Below are positions 31,801 through 46,800 of a DNA stretch of 64,000 bases, piece by piece. The notes beneath the pieces were generated by a model. That model was not told the DNA's origin, ran no database searches, and was given only the letters and a program-made list of their open reading frames with translations. The DNA is taken from the NCBI GenBank assembly GCA_033675265.1, contig JAUJYZ010001003.1, forward strand, positions 91,938 through 155,937. The letters run 5' to 3'. Both the position numbers and the translations under genes were made by a program. Each line of letters opens with the position of its first letter. Position 1 is the stretch's first letter. Source of the stretch: Actinostola sp. cb2023 (Eukaryota; Cnidaria; Anthozoa; Actiniaria; Actinostolidae).

Positions 31801-34800
31801 GAGAGTCGAAATAGCGCGTATGGAGTTTTTTAGATGGTCTAAAGAGAGAGTCGAAATAGCGCGTATGGAGTTTTTTTAGATGGTCTAAAGAGAGTCGAAA
31901 TAGCGCGTATGGAGTTTTTTAGATGGTCTAAAGAGAGTCCAAATAGCGCGTATGGAGTTTTTTAGATGGTCTAAAGAGAGTCGAAATAGCGCGTATGGAG
32001 TTTTTTAGATGGTCTAAAGAGAGTCCAAATAGCGCGTATGTTTTTTTTTAGATGGTCTAAAGAGAGTGGAAATAGCGCGTATGGAGTTTTTTAGATGGTC
32101 TAAAGAGAGTCGAAATAGCGCGTATGGAGTTTTTTTTTAGATGGTCTAAAGAGAGTCGAAATAGCGCGTATGGAGTTTTTTAGATGGTCTAAAGAGAGTC
32201 CAAATAGCGCGTATGGAGTTTTTTAGATGGTCTAAAGAGAGTCGAAATAGCGCGTATGGAGTTTTTTTTTAGATGGTCTAAAGAGAGTCGAAATAGCGCG
32301 TATGGTTTTTTTTTAGATGGTCTAAAGAGAGTCCAAATAGCGCGTATGGAGTTTTTTAGATGGTCTAAAGAGAGTCGAAAAATAGCGCGTATGGAGTTTT
32401 TTTAGATGGTCTAAAGAGAGTCGAAATAGCGCGTATGGAGTTTTTTTAGATGGTCTAAAGAGAGTCGAAATAGCGCGTATGGAGTTTTTTTAGATGGTCT
32501 AAAGAGAGTCCAAATAGCGCGTATGGTTTTTTTTAGATGGTCTAAAGAGAGTGGAAATAGCGCGAATGGAGTTTTTTAGATGGTCTAAAGAGAGTCCAAA
32601 TAGCGCGTATGGAGTTTTTTAGATGGTCTAAAGAGAGTCGAAATAGCGCGTATGGAGTTTTTTAGATGGTCTAAAGAGAGTCGAAATAGCGCGTATGGAG
32701 TTTTTTAGATGGTCTAAAGAGAGTCCAAATAGCGCGTATGTTTTTTTTTAGATGGTCTAAAGAGAGTCGAAATAGCGCGTATGGAGTTTTTTTAGATGGT
32801 CTAAAGAGAGTCCAAATAGCGCGTATGGAGTTTTTTTAGATGGTCTAAAGAGAGTCGAAATAGCGCGTATGGAGTTTTTTAGATGGTCTAAAGAGAGTCG
32901 AAATAGCGCGTATGGAGTTTTTTTTTAGATGGTCTAAAGAGAGTCGAAATAGCGCGTATGGAGTTTTTTTTAGATGGTCTAAAGAGAGTCGAAAAATAGC
33001 GCGTATGGAGTTTTTTAGATGGTCTAAAGAGAGTCCAAATAGCGCGTATGGAGTTTTTTTAGATGGTCTAAAGAGAGTCGAAATAGCGCGTATGGAGTTT
33101 TTTTAGATGGTCTAAAGAGAGTCCAAATAGCGCGTATGGAGTTTTTTAGATGGTCTAAAGAGAGTCGAAATAGCGCGTATGGTTTTTTTTTAGATGGTCT
33201 AAAGAGAGTCGAAATAGCGCGAATGGAGTTTTTTAGATGGTCTAAAGAGAGTCCAAATAGCGCGTATGGAGTTTTTTAGATGGTCTAAAGAGAGTCGAAA
33301 TAGCGCGTATGGAGTTTTTTAGATGGTCTAAAGAGAGTCGAAATAGCGCGTATGGAGTTTTTTAGATGGTCTAAAGAGAGTCCAAATAGCGCGTATGGAG
33401 TTTTTTAGATGGTCTAAAGAGAGTCGAAATAGCGCGTATGGAGTTTTTTTAGATGGTCTAAAGAGAGTCCAAATAGCGCGTATGGTTTTTTTTTAGATGG
33501 TCTAAAGAGAGTCGAAATAGCGCGTATGGAGTTTTTTAGATGGTCTAAAGAGAGTCGAAATAGCGCGTATGGTTTTTTTTTAGATGGTCTAAAGAGAGTC
33601 GAAATAGCGCGTATGGAGTTTTTTTTAGATGGTCTAAAGAGAGTCGAAATAGCGCGTATGGAGTTTTTTAGATGGTCTAAAGAGAGTCGAAATAGCGCGT
33701 ATGGTTTTTTTAGATGGTCTAAAGAGAGTCCAAATAGCGCGTATGGAGTTTTTTAGATGGTCTAAAGAGAGTCGAAATAGCGCGTATGGAGTTTTTTAGA
33801 TGGTCTAAAGAGAGTCGAAATAGCGCGTATGGTTTTTTTTAGATGGTCTAAAGAGAGTCAAATAGCGCGTATGGAGTTTTTTAGATGGTCTAAAGAGAGT
33901 CGAAATAGCGCGTATGGAGTTTTTTTAGATGGTCTAAAGAGAGTCGAAATAGCGCGTATGGAGTTTTTTTTTAGATGGTCTAAAGAGAGTCGAAATAGCG
34001 CGTATGGAGTTTTTTAGATGGTCTAAAGAGAGTCGAAATAGCGCGTATGGTTTTTTTTTTAGATGGTCTAAAGAGAGTCCAAATAGCGCGTATGGAGTTT
34101 TTTAGATGGTCTAAAGAGAGTCCAAATAGCGCGTATGGAGTTTTTTAGATGGTCTAAAGAGAGTCGAAATAGCGCGTATGGAGTTTTTTAGATGGTCTAA
34201 AGAGAGTCGAAATAGCGCGTATGGAGTTTTTTAGATGGTCTAAAGAGAGTCGAAATAGCGCGTATGGTTTTTTTTAGATGGTCTAAAGAGAGTCGAAATA
34301 GCGCGTATGGAGTTTTTTAGATGGTCTAAAGAGAGTCCAAATAGCGCGTATGGAGTTTTTTTTAGATGGTCTAAAGAGAGTCGAAATAGCGCGTATGGAG
34401 TTTTTTAGATGGTCTAAAAGAGAGTCGAAATAGCGCGTATGGAGTTTTTTTTTAGATGGTCTAAAGAGAGTCGAAATAGCGCGTATGGAGTTTTTTAGAT
34501 GGTCTAAAGAGAGTCGAAATAGCGCGTATGAGTTTTTTTAGATGGTCTAAAGAGAGTCCAAATAGCGCGTATGGAGTTTTTTTAGATGGTCTAAAGAGAG
34601 TCGAAATAGCGCGTATGGAGTTTTTTAGATGGTCTAAAGAGAGTCCAAATAGCGCGTATGGAGTTTTTTTTAGATGGTCTAAAGAGAGTCGAAATAGCGC
34701 GTATGGAGTTTTTTAGATGGTCTAAAGAGAGTCGAAATAGCGCGTATGGAGTTTTTTTAGATGGTCTAAAGAGAGTCGAAATAGCGCGTATGGAGTTTTT

Positions 34801-37800
34801 TAGATGGTCTAAAGAGAGTCGAAATAGCGCGTATGGAGTTTTTTAGATGGTCTAAAGAGAGTCAAAAATAGCGCGTATGGAGTTTTTTTTTTAGATGGTC
34901 TAAAGAGAGTCGAAATAGCGCGTATGGAGTTTTTTTAGATGGTCTAAAGAGAGTCGAAATAGCGCGTATGGAGTTTTTTAGATGGTCTAAAGAGAGTCGA
35001 AATAGCGCGTATGGAGTTTTTTTAGATGGTCTAAAGAGAGTCGAAATAGCGCGTATGGTTTTTTTTTTAGATGGTCTAAAGAGAGTCGAAAATAGCGCGT
35101 ATGGTTTTTTTTAGATGGTCTAAAGAGAGTCGAAATAGCGCGTATGGAGTTTTTTAGATGGTCTAAAGAGAGTCGAAATAGCGCGTATGGAGTTTTTTTT
35201 AGATGGTCTAAAGAGAGTCGAAATAGCGCGTATGGAGTTTTTTTTAGATGGTCTAAAGAGAGTCCAAATAGCGCGTATGGAGTTTTTTAGATGGTCTAAA
35301 GAGAGTCGAAATAGCGCGTATGGTTTTTTTTTAGATGGTCTAAAGAGAGTCGAAATAGCGCGTATGGAGTTTTTTTAGATGGTCTAAAGAGAGTCGAAAT
35401 AGCGCGTATGGAGTTTTTTAGATGGTCTAAAGAGAGTCGAAATAGCGCGTATGGGTTTTTTTAGATGGTCTAAAGAGAGTCGAAAAATAGCGCGTATAGT
35501 TTTTTTTAGATGGTCTAAAGAGAGTCGAAATAGCGCGTATATTTTTTTTTTTTTAGATGGTCTAAAGAGAGTCGAAATAGCGCGTATGGAGTTTTTTAGA
35601 TGGTCTAAAGAGAGTCCAAATAGCGCGTATGGAGTTTTTTTTAGATGGTCTAAAGAGAGTCGAAATAGCGCGTATGGAGTTTTTTTTTAGATGGTCTAAA
35701 GAGAGTCGAAATAGCGCGTATGGAGTTTTTTAGATGGTCTAAAGAGAGTCCAAAATAGCGCGAATGGAGTTTTTTTTTTAGATGGTCTAAAGAGAGTCGA
35801 AATAGCGCGTATGGAGTTTTTTAGATGGTCTAAAGAGAGTCGAAATAGCGCGTATATGGTTTTTTTTTTTTAGATGGTCTAAAGAGAGTCGAAATAGCGC
35901 GTATGGAGTTTTTTAGATGGTCTAAAGAGAGTCGAAATAGCGCGTATGGAGTTTTTTTTTTAGATGGTCTAAAGAGAGTCGAAAATAGCGCGTATGGAGT
36001 TTTTTAGATGGTCTAAAGAGAGTCCAAATAGCGCGTATGGAGTTTTTTAGATGGTCTAAAGAGAGTCGAAATAGCGCGTATGGAGTTTTTTAGATGGTCT
36101 AAAGAGAGTCGAAATAGCGCGTATGGAGTTTTTTAGATGGTCTAAAGAGAGTCCAAATAGCGCGTATGGAGTTTTTTAGATGGTCTAAAGAGAGTCGAAA
36201 TAGCGCGTATGGAGTTTTTTAGATGGTCTAAAGAGAGTCGAAATAGCGCGTATGTTTTTTTTTTAGATGGTCTAAAGAGAGTCGAAATAGCGCGTATGGA
36301 GTTTTTTAGATGGTCTAAAGAGAGTCCAAATAGCGCGTATGGAGTTTTTTTTTAGATGGTCTAAAGAGAGTCGAAATAGCGCGTATGGGTTTTTTTAGAT
36401 GGTCTAAAGAGAGTCCAAATAGCGCGAATGGAGTTTTTTAGATGGTCTAAAGAGAGTCGAAATAGCGCGAGAGTCGAAAGATGGTCGTATAAATAGCGCG
36501 TATTTTTTTAGATGGTCTAAAGAGAGTCAAAAATAGCGCGTATGGTTTTTTTTTTTAGATGGTCTAAAGAGAGTCCAAATAGCGCGTATGGGAGTTTTTT
36601 AGATGGTCTAAAGAGAGTCGAAATAGCGCGTATGGAGTTTTTTTAGATGGTCTAAAGAGAGTCGAAATAGCGCGTATGGAGTTTTTTTTAGATGGTCTAA
36701 AGAGAGTCGAAATAGCGCGTATGGAGTTTTTTTAGATGGTCTAAAGAGAGTCGAAATAGCGCGTATGGGTTTTTTTTAGATGGTCTAAAGAGAGTCCAAA
36801 TAGCGCGTATGGAGTTTTTTAGATGGTCTAAAGAGAGTCGAAATAGCGCGTATGGAGTTTTTTAGATGGTCTAAAGAGAGTCCAAATAGCGCGTATGGAG
36901 TTTTTTAGATGGTCTAAAGAGAGTCGAAATAGCGCGCGTATGGAGTTTTTTAGATGGTCTAAAGAGAGTCGAAATAGCGCGTATGGAGTTTTTTTTTAGA
37001 TGGTCTAAAGAGAGTCGAAATAGCGCGTATGGAGTTTTTTTAGATGGTCTAAAGAGAGTCGAAATAGCGCGTATGGAGTTTTTTAGATGGTCTAAAGAGA
37101 GTCCAAATAGCGCGTATGGAGTTTTTTAGATGGTCTAAAGAGAGTCGAAATAGCGCGTATGGAGTTTTTTTTAGATGGTCTAAAGAGAGTCGAAATAGCG
37201 CGTATGGAGTTTTTTAGATGGTCTAAAGAGAGTCGAAAAATAGCGCGTATGGAGTTTTTTAGATGGTCTAAAGAGAGTCGAAATAGCGCGTATGGAGTTT
37301 TTTAGATGGTCTAAAGAGAGTCGAAATAGCGCGTATGGTTTTTTTTAGATGGTCTAAAGAGAGTCGAAAAAATAGCGCGTATGGAGTTTTTTTTAGATGG
37401 TCTAAAGAGAGTCGAAATAGCGCGTATGAGTTTTTTTTTTAGATGGTCTAAAGAGAGTCGAAATAGCGCGTATGGAGTTTTTTTTAGATGGTCTAAAGAG
37501 AGTCCAAATAGCGCGTATGGAGTTTTTTTTAGATGGTCTAAAGAGAGTCGAAATAGCGCGTATGGAGTTTTTTAGATGGTCTAAAGAGAGTCGAAAATAG
37601 CGCGTATGTTTTTTTTAGATGGTCTAAAGAGAGTCGAAATAGCGCGTATGGAGTTTTTTTAGATGGTCTAAAGAGAGTCGAAAAATAGCGCGTATGGGTT
37701 TTTTTTAGATGGTCTAAAGAGAGTCGAAATAGCGCGTATGGAGTTTTTTTTAGATGGTCTAAAGAGAGTCGAAATAGCGCGTATGGTTTTTTTTTAGATG

Positions 37801-40800
37801 GTCTAAAGAGAGTCCAAATAGCGCGAATGGAGTTTTTTTTAGATGGTCTAAAGAGAGTCGAAATAGCGCGTATGGAGTTTTTTAGATGGTCTAAAGAGAG
37901 TCGAAAAATAGCGCGTATGGAGTTTTTTTAGATGGTCTAAAGAGAGTCGAAATAGCGCGTATGGATTTTTTTTTTTAGATGGTCTAAAAAGAGAGTCCAA
38001 ATAGCGCGTATGGATTTTTTTTTAGATGGTCTAAAGAGAGTCGAAATAGCGCGTATATGGAGTTTTTTAGATGGTCTAAAGAGAGTCCAAATAGCGCGTA
38101 TGGAGTTTTTTAGATGGTCTAAAGAGAGTCGAAATAGCGCGTATGGAGTTTTTTTAGATGGTCTAAAGAGAGTCGAAAAATAGCGCGTATGGAGTTTTTT
38201 AGATGGTCTAAAGAGAGTCGAAAATAGCGCGTATGGAGTTTTTTTAGATGGTCTAAAGAGAGTCGAAATAGCGCGTATGGAGTTTTTTTAGATGGTCTAA
38301 AGAGAGTCCAAATAGCGCGTATGGAGTTTTTTAGATGGTCTAAAGAGAGTCCAAAATAGCGCGTATGGAGTTTTTTAGATGGTCTAAAGAGAGTCGAAAT
38401 AGCGCGTATGGTTTTTTTTTTAGATGGTCTAAAGAGAGTCGAAATAGCGCGTATGGAGTTTTTTTAGATGGTCTAAAGAGAGTCGAAATAGCGCGTATGG
38501 TTTTTTTTTAGATGGTCTAAAGAGAGTCCAAATAGCGCGTATGGAGTTTTTTAGATGGTCTAAAGAGAGTCGAAATAGCGCGTATGGAGTTTTTTTTAGA
38601 TGGTCTAAAGAGAGTCCAAATAGCGCGTATGGAGTTTTTTAGATGGTCTAAAGAGAGTCGAAATAGCGCGTATGGAGTTTTTTAGATGGTCTAAAGAGAG
38701 TCGAAATAGCGCGTATGGAGTTTTTTTAGATGGTCTAAAGAGAGTCCAAATAGCGCGTATGTTTTTTTTTTTAGATGGTCTAAAGAGAGTCGAAATAGCG
38801 CGTATGGAGTTTTTTAGATGGTCTAAAGAGAGTCCAAATAGCGCGTATGGAGTTTTTTAGATGGTCTAAAGAGATCGAAAAATAGCGCGTATGAGTTTTT
38901 TTTTTAGATGGTCTAAAGAGAGTCGAAATAGCGCGTATGGAGTTTTTTAGATGGTCTAAAGAGAGTCGAAATAGCGCGTATGGTTTTTTTTTTAGATGGT
39001 CTAAAGAGAGTGAAAAATAGCGCGTATGGAGTTTTTTTAGATGGTCTAAAGAGAGTCCAAATAGCGCGTATGGAGTTTTTTTAGATGGTCTAAAGAGAGT
39101 CCAAATAGCGCGTATGGAGTTTTTTAGATGGTCTAAAGAGAGTCCAAATAGCGCGTATGGAGTTTTTTAGATGGTCTAAAGAGAGTCGAAATAGCGCGTA
39201 TGGTTTTTTTTAGATGGTCTAAAGAGAGTCGAAATAGCGCGTATGGAGTTTTTTAGATGGTCTAAAGAGAGTCGAAATAGCGCGTATGGGTTTTTTTAGA
39301 TGGTCTAAAGAGAGTCGAAATAGCGCGTATGGAGTTTTTTAGATGGTCTAAAGAGAGTCGAAATAGCGCGTATGGAGTTTTTTTTAGATGGTCTAAAGAG
39401 AGTCGAAATAGCGCGTATGGAGTTTTTTAGATGGTCTAAAGAGAGTCGAAATAGCGCGTATGGTTTTTTTTTAGATGGTCTAAAGAGAGTCGAAATAGCG
39501 CGTATGGGTTTTTTTAGATGGTCTAAAGAGAGTCCAAATAGCGCGTATGGAGTTTTTTAGATGGTCTAAAGAGAGTCGAAATAGCGCGTATGGAGTTTTT
39601 TAGATGGTCTAAAGAGAGTCCAAATAGCGCGTATGTTTTTTTTTTTTAGATGGTCTAAAGAGAGTCGAAATAGCGCGTATGGAGTTTTTTAGATGGTCTA
39701 AAGAGAGTCGAAATAGCGCGTATGAGTTTTTTTAGATGGTCTAAAGAGAGTCCAAATAGCGCGTATGGAGTTTTTTAGATGGTCTAAAGAGAGTCGAAAT
39801 AGCGCGTATGGAGTTTTTTTTAGATGGTCTAAAGAGAGTCGAAATAGCGCGTATGGAGTTTTTTTAGATGGTCTAAAGAGAGTCCAAATAGCGCGTATGG
39901 AGTTTTTTTTTAGATGGTCTAAAGAGAGTCGAAATAGCGCGTATGGAGTTTTTTAGATGGTCTAAAGAGAGTCGAAATAGCGCGTATGGAGTTTTTTTAG
40001 ATGGTCTAAAGAGAGTCGAAATAGCGCGTATGGTTTTTTTTTAGATGGTCTAAAGAGAGTCGAAATAGCGCGTATGGTTTTTTTTAGATGGTCTAAAGAG
40101 AGTCGAAATAGCGCGTATGGGTTTTTTTTTAGATGGTCTAAAGAGAGTCCAAATAGCGCGTATGGAGTTTTTTTTTTTAGATGGTCTAAAGAGAGTCGAA
40201 ATAGCGCGTATGGTTTTTTTTTAGATGGTCTAAAGAGAGTCGAAATAGCGCGTATGGAGTTTTTTTAGATGGTCTAAAGAGAGTCCAAATAGCGCGTATA
40301 TTTTTTTTTTTTTAGATGGTCTAAAGAGAGTCGAAATAGCGCGTATGGAGTTTTTTAGATGGTCTAAAGAGAGTCCAAAATAGCGCGTATGGAGTTTTTT
40401 AGATGGTCTAAAGAGAGTCGAAATAGCGCGTATGGAGTTTTTTAGATGGTCTAAAGAGAGTCGAAATAGCGCGTATGGAGTTTTTTAGATGGTCTAAAGA
40501 GAGTCGAAATAGCGCGTATGGAGTTTTTTAGATGGTCTAAAGAGAGTCGAAATAGCGCGTATGGAGTTTTTTAGATGGTCTAAAGAGAGTCGAAATAGCG
40601 CGTATGGAGTTTTTTTTTTAGATGGTCTAAAGAGAGTCGAAATAGCGCGTATGTTTTTTTTTAGATGGTCTAAAGAGAGTCCAAATAGCGCGTATGGAGT
40701 TTTTTAGATGGTCTAAAGAGAGTCGAAATAGCGCGTATGGAGTTTTTTTAGATGGTCTAAAGAGAGTCGAAATAGCGCGTATGGGTTTTTTTTAGATGGT

Positions 40801-43800
40801 CTAAAGAGAGTCGAAATAGCGCGTATGGAGTTTTTTAGATGGTCTAAAGAGAGTCGAAATAGCGCGTATGGAGTTTTTTAGATGGTCTAAAGAGAGTCGA
40901 AATAGCGCGTATGGAGTTTTTTAGATGGTCTAAAGAGAGTCGAAATAGCGCGTATGGAGTTTTTTTTAGATGGTCTAAAGAGAGTCGAAATAGCGCGTAT
41001 GGAGTTTTTTTAGATGGTCTAAAGAGAGTCCAAATAGCGCGTATGGAGTTTTTTAGATGGTCTAAAGAGAGTCGAAATAGCGCGTATGGAGTTTTTTAGA
41101 TGGTCTAAAGAGAGTCGAAATAGCGCGTATGGAGTTTTTTTAGATGGTCTAAAGAGAGTCGAAATAGCGCGTATGGAGTTTTTTTAGATGGTCTAAAGAG
41201 AGTCCAAATAGCGCGTATGGAGTTTTTTAGATGGTCTAAAGAGAGTCGAAATAGCGCGTATGGAGTTTTTTAGATGGTCTAAAGAGAGTCCAAATAGCGC
41301 GTATGGAGTTTTTTAGATGGTCTAAAGAGAGTCGAAATAGCGCGTATGTTTTTTTTTAGATGGTCTAAAGAGAGTCGAAATAGCGCGTATGAGTTTTTTT
41401 TAGATGGTCTAAAGAGAGTCGAAATAGCGCGTATATTTTTTTTTTTAGATGGTCTAAAGAGAGTCGAAATAGCGCGTATGGAGTTTTTTAGATGGTCTAA
41501 AGAGAGTCCAAATAGCGCGTATGGAGTTTTTTTTAGATGGTCTAAAGAGAGTCGAAATAGCGCGTATGGAGTTTTTTAGATGGTCTAAAGAGAGTCGAAA
41601 TAGCGCGTATGGAGTTTTTTAGATGGTCTAAAGAGAGTCGAAATAGCGCGTATGGAGTTTTTTAGATGGTCTAAAGAGAGTCGAAATAGCGCGTATGGAG
41701 TTTTTTTAGATGGTCTAAAGAGAGTCGAAATAGCGCGTATGGTTTTTTTTTTAGATGGTCTAAAGAGAGTCGAAATAGCGCGTATGGAGTTTTTTAGATG
41801 GTCTAAAGAGAGTCCAAATAGCGCGTATGGAGTTTTTTTAGATGGTCTAAAGAGAGTCGAAATAGCGCGTATGGAGTTTTTTAGATGGTCTAAAAAGAGA
41901 GAGTCGAAATAGCGCGTATGAGTTTTTTTAGATGGTCTAAAGAGAGTCAAAAATAGCGCGTATGGAGTTTTTTAGATGGTCTAAAGAGAGTCGAAATAGC
42001 GCGTATGGAGTTTTTTTTTTAGATGGTCTAAAGAGAGTCGAAATAGCGCGTATGGAGTTTTTTAGATGGTCTAAAGAGAGTCGAAATAGCGCGTATGTTT
42101 TTTTTTAGATGGTCTAAAGAGAGTCGAAATAGCGCGTATGGAGTTTTTTTAGATGGTCTAAAGAGAGTCAAAAATAGCGCGTATTTTTTTTTTAGATGGT
42201 CTAAAGAGAGTCGAAATAGCGCGTATGGAGTTTTTTTTAGATGGTCTAAAGAGAGTCGAAATAGCGCGTATGGAGTTTTTTAGATGGTCTAAAGAGAGTC
42301 GAAATAGCGCGTATATTTTTTTTTAGATGGTCTAAAGAGAGTCCAAATAGCGCGTATGGAGTTTTTTAGATGGTCTAAAGAGAGTCGAAATAGCGCGCGT
42401 ATGTTTTTTTTTTTAGATGGTCTAAAGAGAGTCGAAATAGCGCGTATGGAGTTTTTTTAGATGGTCTAAAGAGAGTCGAAATAGCGCGTATGGAGTTTTT
42501 TAGATGGTCTAAAGAGAGTCGAAATAGCGCGTATGGAGTTTTTTTTAGATGGTCTAAAGAGAGTCCAAATAGCGCGTATGTTTTTTTTTAGATGGTCTAA
42601 AGAGAGTCCAAATAGCGCGTATGGAGTTTTTTAGATGGTCTAAAGAGAGTCCAAATAGCGCGTATGGAGTTTTTTAGATGGTCTAAAGAGAGTCGAAATA
42701 GCGCGTATGGAGTTTTTTAGATGGTCTAAAGAGAGTCGAAATAGCGCGTATGGAGTTTTTTAGATGGTCTAAAGAGAGTCGAAATAGCGCGTATGGAGTT
42801 TTTTTAGATGGTCTAAAGAGAGTCGAAATAGCGCGTATGGAGTTTTTTTAGATGGTCTAAAGAGAGTCGAAAATAGCGCGTATGGAGTTTTTTAGATGGT
42901 CTAAAGAGAGTCCAAATAGCGCGTATGGAGTTTTTTTAGATGGTCTAAAGAGAGTCGAAATAGCGCGTATGGAGTTTTTTTTTAGATGGTCTAAAGAGAG
43001 TCGAAATAGCGCGTATGGAGTTTTTTAGATGGTCTAAAGAGAGTCGAAAAATAGCGCGTATGGAGTTTTTTAGATGGTCTAAAGAGAGTCGAAATAGCGC
43101 GTATGGTTTTTTTAGATGGTCTAAAGAGAGTCGAAATAGCGCGTATGGAGTTTTTTAGATGGTCTAAAGAGAGTCCAAATAGCGCGTATGGAGTTTTTTT
43201 TTTAGATGGTCTAAAGAGAGTCAAATAGCGCGTATGGAGTTTTTTAGATGGTCTAAAGAGAGTCGAAATAGCGCGTATGGAGTTTTTTAGATGGTCTAAA
43301 GAGAGTCGAAATAGCGCGTATGGAGTTTTTTTTAGATGGTCTAAAGAGAGTCGAAATAGCGCGTATGGAGTTTTTTAGATGGTCTAAAGAGAGTCGAAAT
43401 AGCGCGTATGGAGTTTTTTTAGATGGTCTAAAGAGAGTCCAAATAGCGCGTATGGAGTTTTTTTAGATGGTCTAAAGAGAGTCGAAATAGCGCGTATGGA
43501 GTTTTTTTTAGATGGTCTAAAGAGAGTCGAAATAGCGTATATTTTTTTTAGATGGTGGTCTAAAGAGAGTCCAAATAGCGCGTATGAGTTTTTTTTTAGA
43601 TGGTCTAAAGAGAGTCGAAATAGCGCGTATGGAGTTTTTTAGATGGTCTAAAGAGAGTCGAAATAGCGCGTATGGAGTTTTTTAGATGGTCTAAAGAGAG
43701 TCGAAAAATAGCGCGTATGGAGTTTTTTTAGATGGTCTAAAGAGAGTCGAAATAGCGCGTATGGAGTATTTTTTTTAGATGGTCTAAAGAGAGTCCAAAT

Positions 43801-46800
43801 AGCGCGTATGGAGTTTTTTTAGATGGTCTAAAGAGAGTCCAAATAGCGCGTATGAGTTTTTTTTAGATGGTCTAAAGAGAGTCCAAATAGCGCGTATGGA
43901 GTTTTTTAGATGGTCTAAAAGAGAGAGTCGAAATAGCGCGTATGGAGTTTTTTAGATGGTCTAAAGAGAGTCGAAATAGCGCGTATGAGTTTTTTAGATG
44001 GTCTAAAGAGAGTCGAAATAGCGCGTATGTTTTTTTTTTTTAGATGGTCTAAAGAGAGTCGAAATAGCGCGTATGGTTTTTTTTTAGATGGTCTAAAGAG
44101 AGTCCAAATAGCGCGTATGGAGTTTTTTTTTTAGATGGTCTAAAGAGAGTCGAAATAGCGCGTATGGAGTTTTTTAGATGGTCTAAAGAGAGTCGAAAAT
44201 AGCGCGTATGGAGTTTTTTTAGATGGTCTAAAGAGAGTCGAAATAGCGCGTATGGAGTTTTTTAGATGGTCTAAAGAGAGTCGAAATAGCGCGTATGGAG
44301 TTTTTTTAGATGGTCTAAAGAGAGTCCAAATAGCGCGTATGGAGTTTTTTTAGATGGTCTAAAGAGAGTCCAAATAGCGCGTATGGAGTTTTTTAGATGG
44401 TCTAAAGAGAGTCGAAATAGCGCGCGTATGGGTTTTTTTTTAGATGGTCTAAAGAGAGTCGAAATAGCGCGTATGGAGTATTTTTTTTTTAGATGGTCTA
44501 AAGAGAGTCCAAATAGCGCGTATGGAGTTTTTTTAGATGGTCTAAAGAGAGTCGAAATAGCGCGTATGGAGTTTTTTAGATGGTCTAAAGAGAGTCGAAA
44601 TAGCGCGTATGGAGTTTTTTTAGATGGTCTAAAGAGAGTCCAAATAGCGCGTATGGAGTTTTTTAGATGGTCTAAAGAGAGTCGAAATAGCGCGTATGGA
44701 GTTTTTTAGATGGTCTAAAGAGAGTCGAAATAGCGCGTATGGAGTTTTTTAGATGGTCTAAAGAGAGTCGAAATAGCGCGTATGGAGTTTTTTAGATGGT
44801 CTAAAGAGAGTCGAAATAGCGCGTATGGAGTTTTTTTAGATGGTCTAAAGAGAGTCGAAATAGCGCGTATGGTTTTTTTTTTAGATGGTCTAAAGAGAGT
44901 CGAAATAGCGCGTATGGAGTTTTTTTAGATGGTCTAAAGAGAGTCGAAATAGCGCGTATGGAGTTTTTTTAGATGGTCTAAAGAGAGTCGAAATAGCGCG
45001 TATGGAGTTTTTTTAGATGGTCTAAAGAGAGTCGAGTCGAAATAGCGCGTATGGAGTTTTTTTTTAGATGGTCTAAAGAGAGTCCAAATAGCGCGTATGG
45101 AGTTTTTTAGATGGTCTAAAGAGAGTCGAAATAGCGCGTATGGTTTTTTTTTAGATGGTCTAAAGAGAGTCGAAATAGCGCGTATGGAGTTTTTTTTAGA
45201 TGGTCTAAAGAGAGTCCAAATAGCGCGTATGGAGTTTTTTAGATGGTCTAAAGAGAGTCGAAATAGCGCGTATGGAGTTTTTTTTAGATGGTCTAAAGAG
45301 AGTCGAAATAGCGCGTATGGAGTTTTTTAGATGGTCTAAAGAGAGTCCAAATAGCGCGTATGGAGTTTTTTTTAGATGGTCTAAAGAGAGTCGAAATAGC
45401 GCGTATGGAGTTTTTTAGATGGTCTAAAGAGAGAGTCGAAATAGCGCGTATGGAGTTTTTTAGATGGTCTAAAGAGAGTCGAAATAGCGCGTATGGAGTT
45501 TTTTAGATGGTCTAAAGAGAGTCGAAATAGCGCGTATGGAGTTTTTTAGATGGTCTAAAAAGAGAGTCGAAATAGCGCGTATGGAGTTTTTTAGATGGTC
45601 TAAAGAGAGTCGAAATAGCGCGTATGGAGTTTTTTAGATGGTCTAAAGAGAGTCGAAATAGCGCGTATGGAGTTTTTTAGATGGTCTAAAGAGAGTCGAA
45701 ATAGCGCGTATGGAGTTTTTTTTAGATGGTCTAAAGAGAGTCCAAATAGCGCGTATGGAGTTTTTTAGATGGTCTAAAGAGAGTCGAAATAGCGCGTATG
45801 GAGTTTTTTTAGATGGTCTAAAGAGAGTCGAAATAGCGCGTATGGTTTTTTTTAGATGGTCTAAAGAGAGTCCAAATAGCGCGTATGGAGTTTTTTAGAT
45901 GGTCTAAAGAGAGTCGAAATAGCGCGTATGGAGTTTTTTAGATGGTCTAAAGAGAGTCGAAATAGCGCGTATGGAGTTTTTTTAGATGGTCTAAAGAGAG
46001 TCGAAAATAGCGCGTATGGAGTTTTTTAGATGGTCTAAAGAGAGTCGAAATAGCGCGTATGGAGTTTTTTTTAGATGGTCTAAAGAGAGTCGAAATAGCG
46101 CGTATGGAGTTTTTTTTAGATGGTCTAAAGAGAGTCCAAATAGCGCGTATGGAGTTTTTTTAGATGGTCTAAAGAGAGTCGAAATAGCGCGTATGAGTTT
46201 TTTTTTAGATGGTCTAAAAGAGTCGAAATAGCGCGTATCTTTGTTTTTTTTAGATGGTCTAAAGAGAGTCGAAATAGCGGTATATGAGTTTTTTAGATGG
46301 TCTAAAGAGAGTCCAAATAGCGCGTATGGAGTTTTTTAGATGGTCTAAAGAGAGTGAGTCATTAATTATAGCGCGTATGAAGATTTTTTTTTTAGATGGT
46401 CTAAAGAGAGTCGAAATAGCGCGTATGGAGTTTTTTAGATGGTCTAAAAGAGAGTCGAAATAGCGCGTATGGATTTTTTTTAGATGGTCTAAAGAGAGTC
46501 AAATAGCGCGTATGGATTTTTTTTAGATGGTCTAAAGAGAGTCGAAATAGCGCGTATGGAGTTTTTTAGATGGTCTAAAGAGAGTCGAAATAGCGCGTAT
46601 GGAGTTTTTTAGATGGTCTAAAGAGAGTCGAAATAGCGCGTATGGTTTTTTTTTAGATGGTCTAAAGAGAGTCGAAATAGCGCGTATGGAGTTTTTTAGA
46701 TGGTCTAAAAGAGAGAGTCGAAATAGCGCGTATGGAGTTTTTTAGATGGTCTAAAGAGAGTCGAAATAGCGCGTATGGAGTTTTTTAGATGGTCTAAAGA

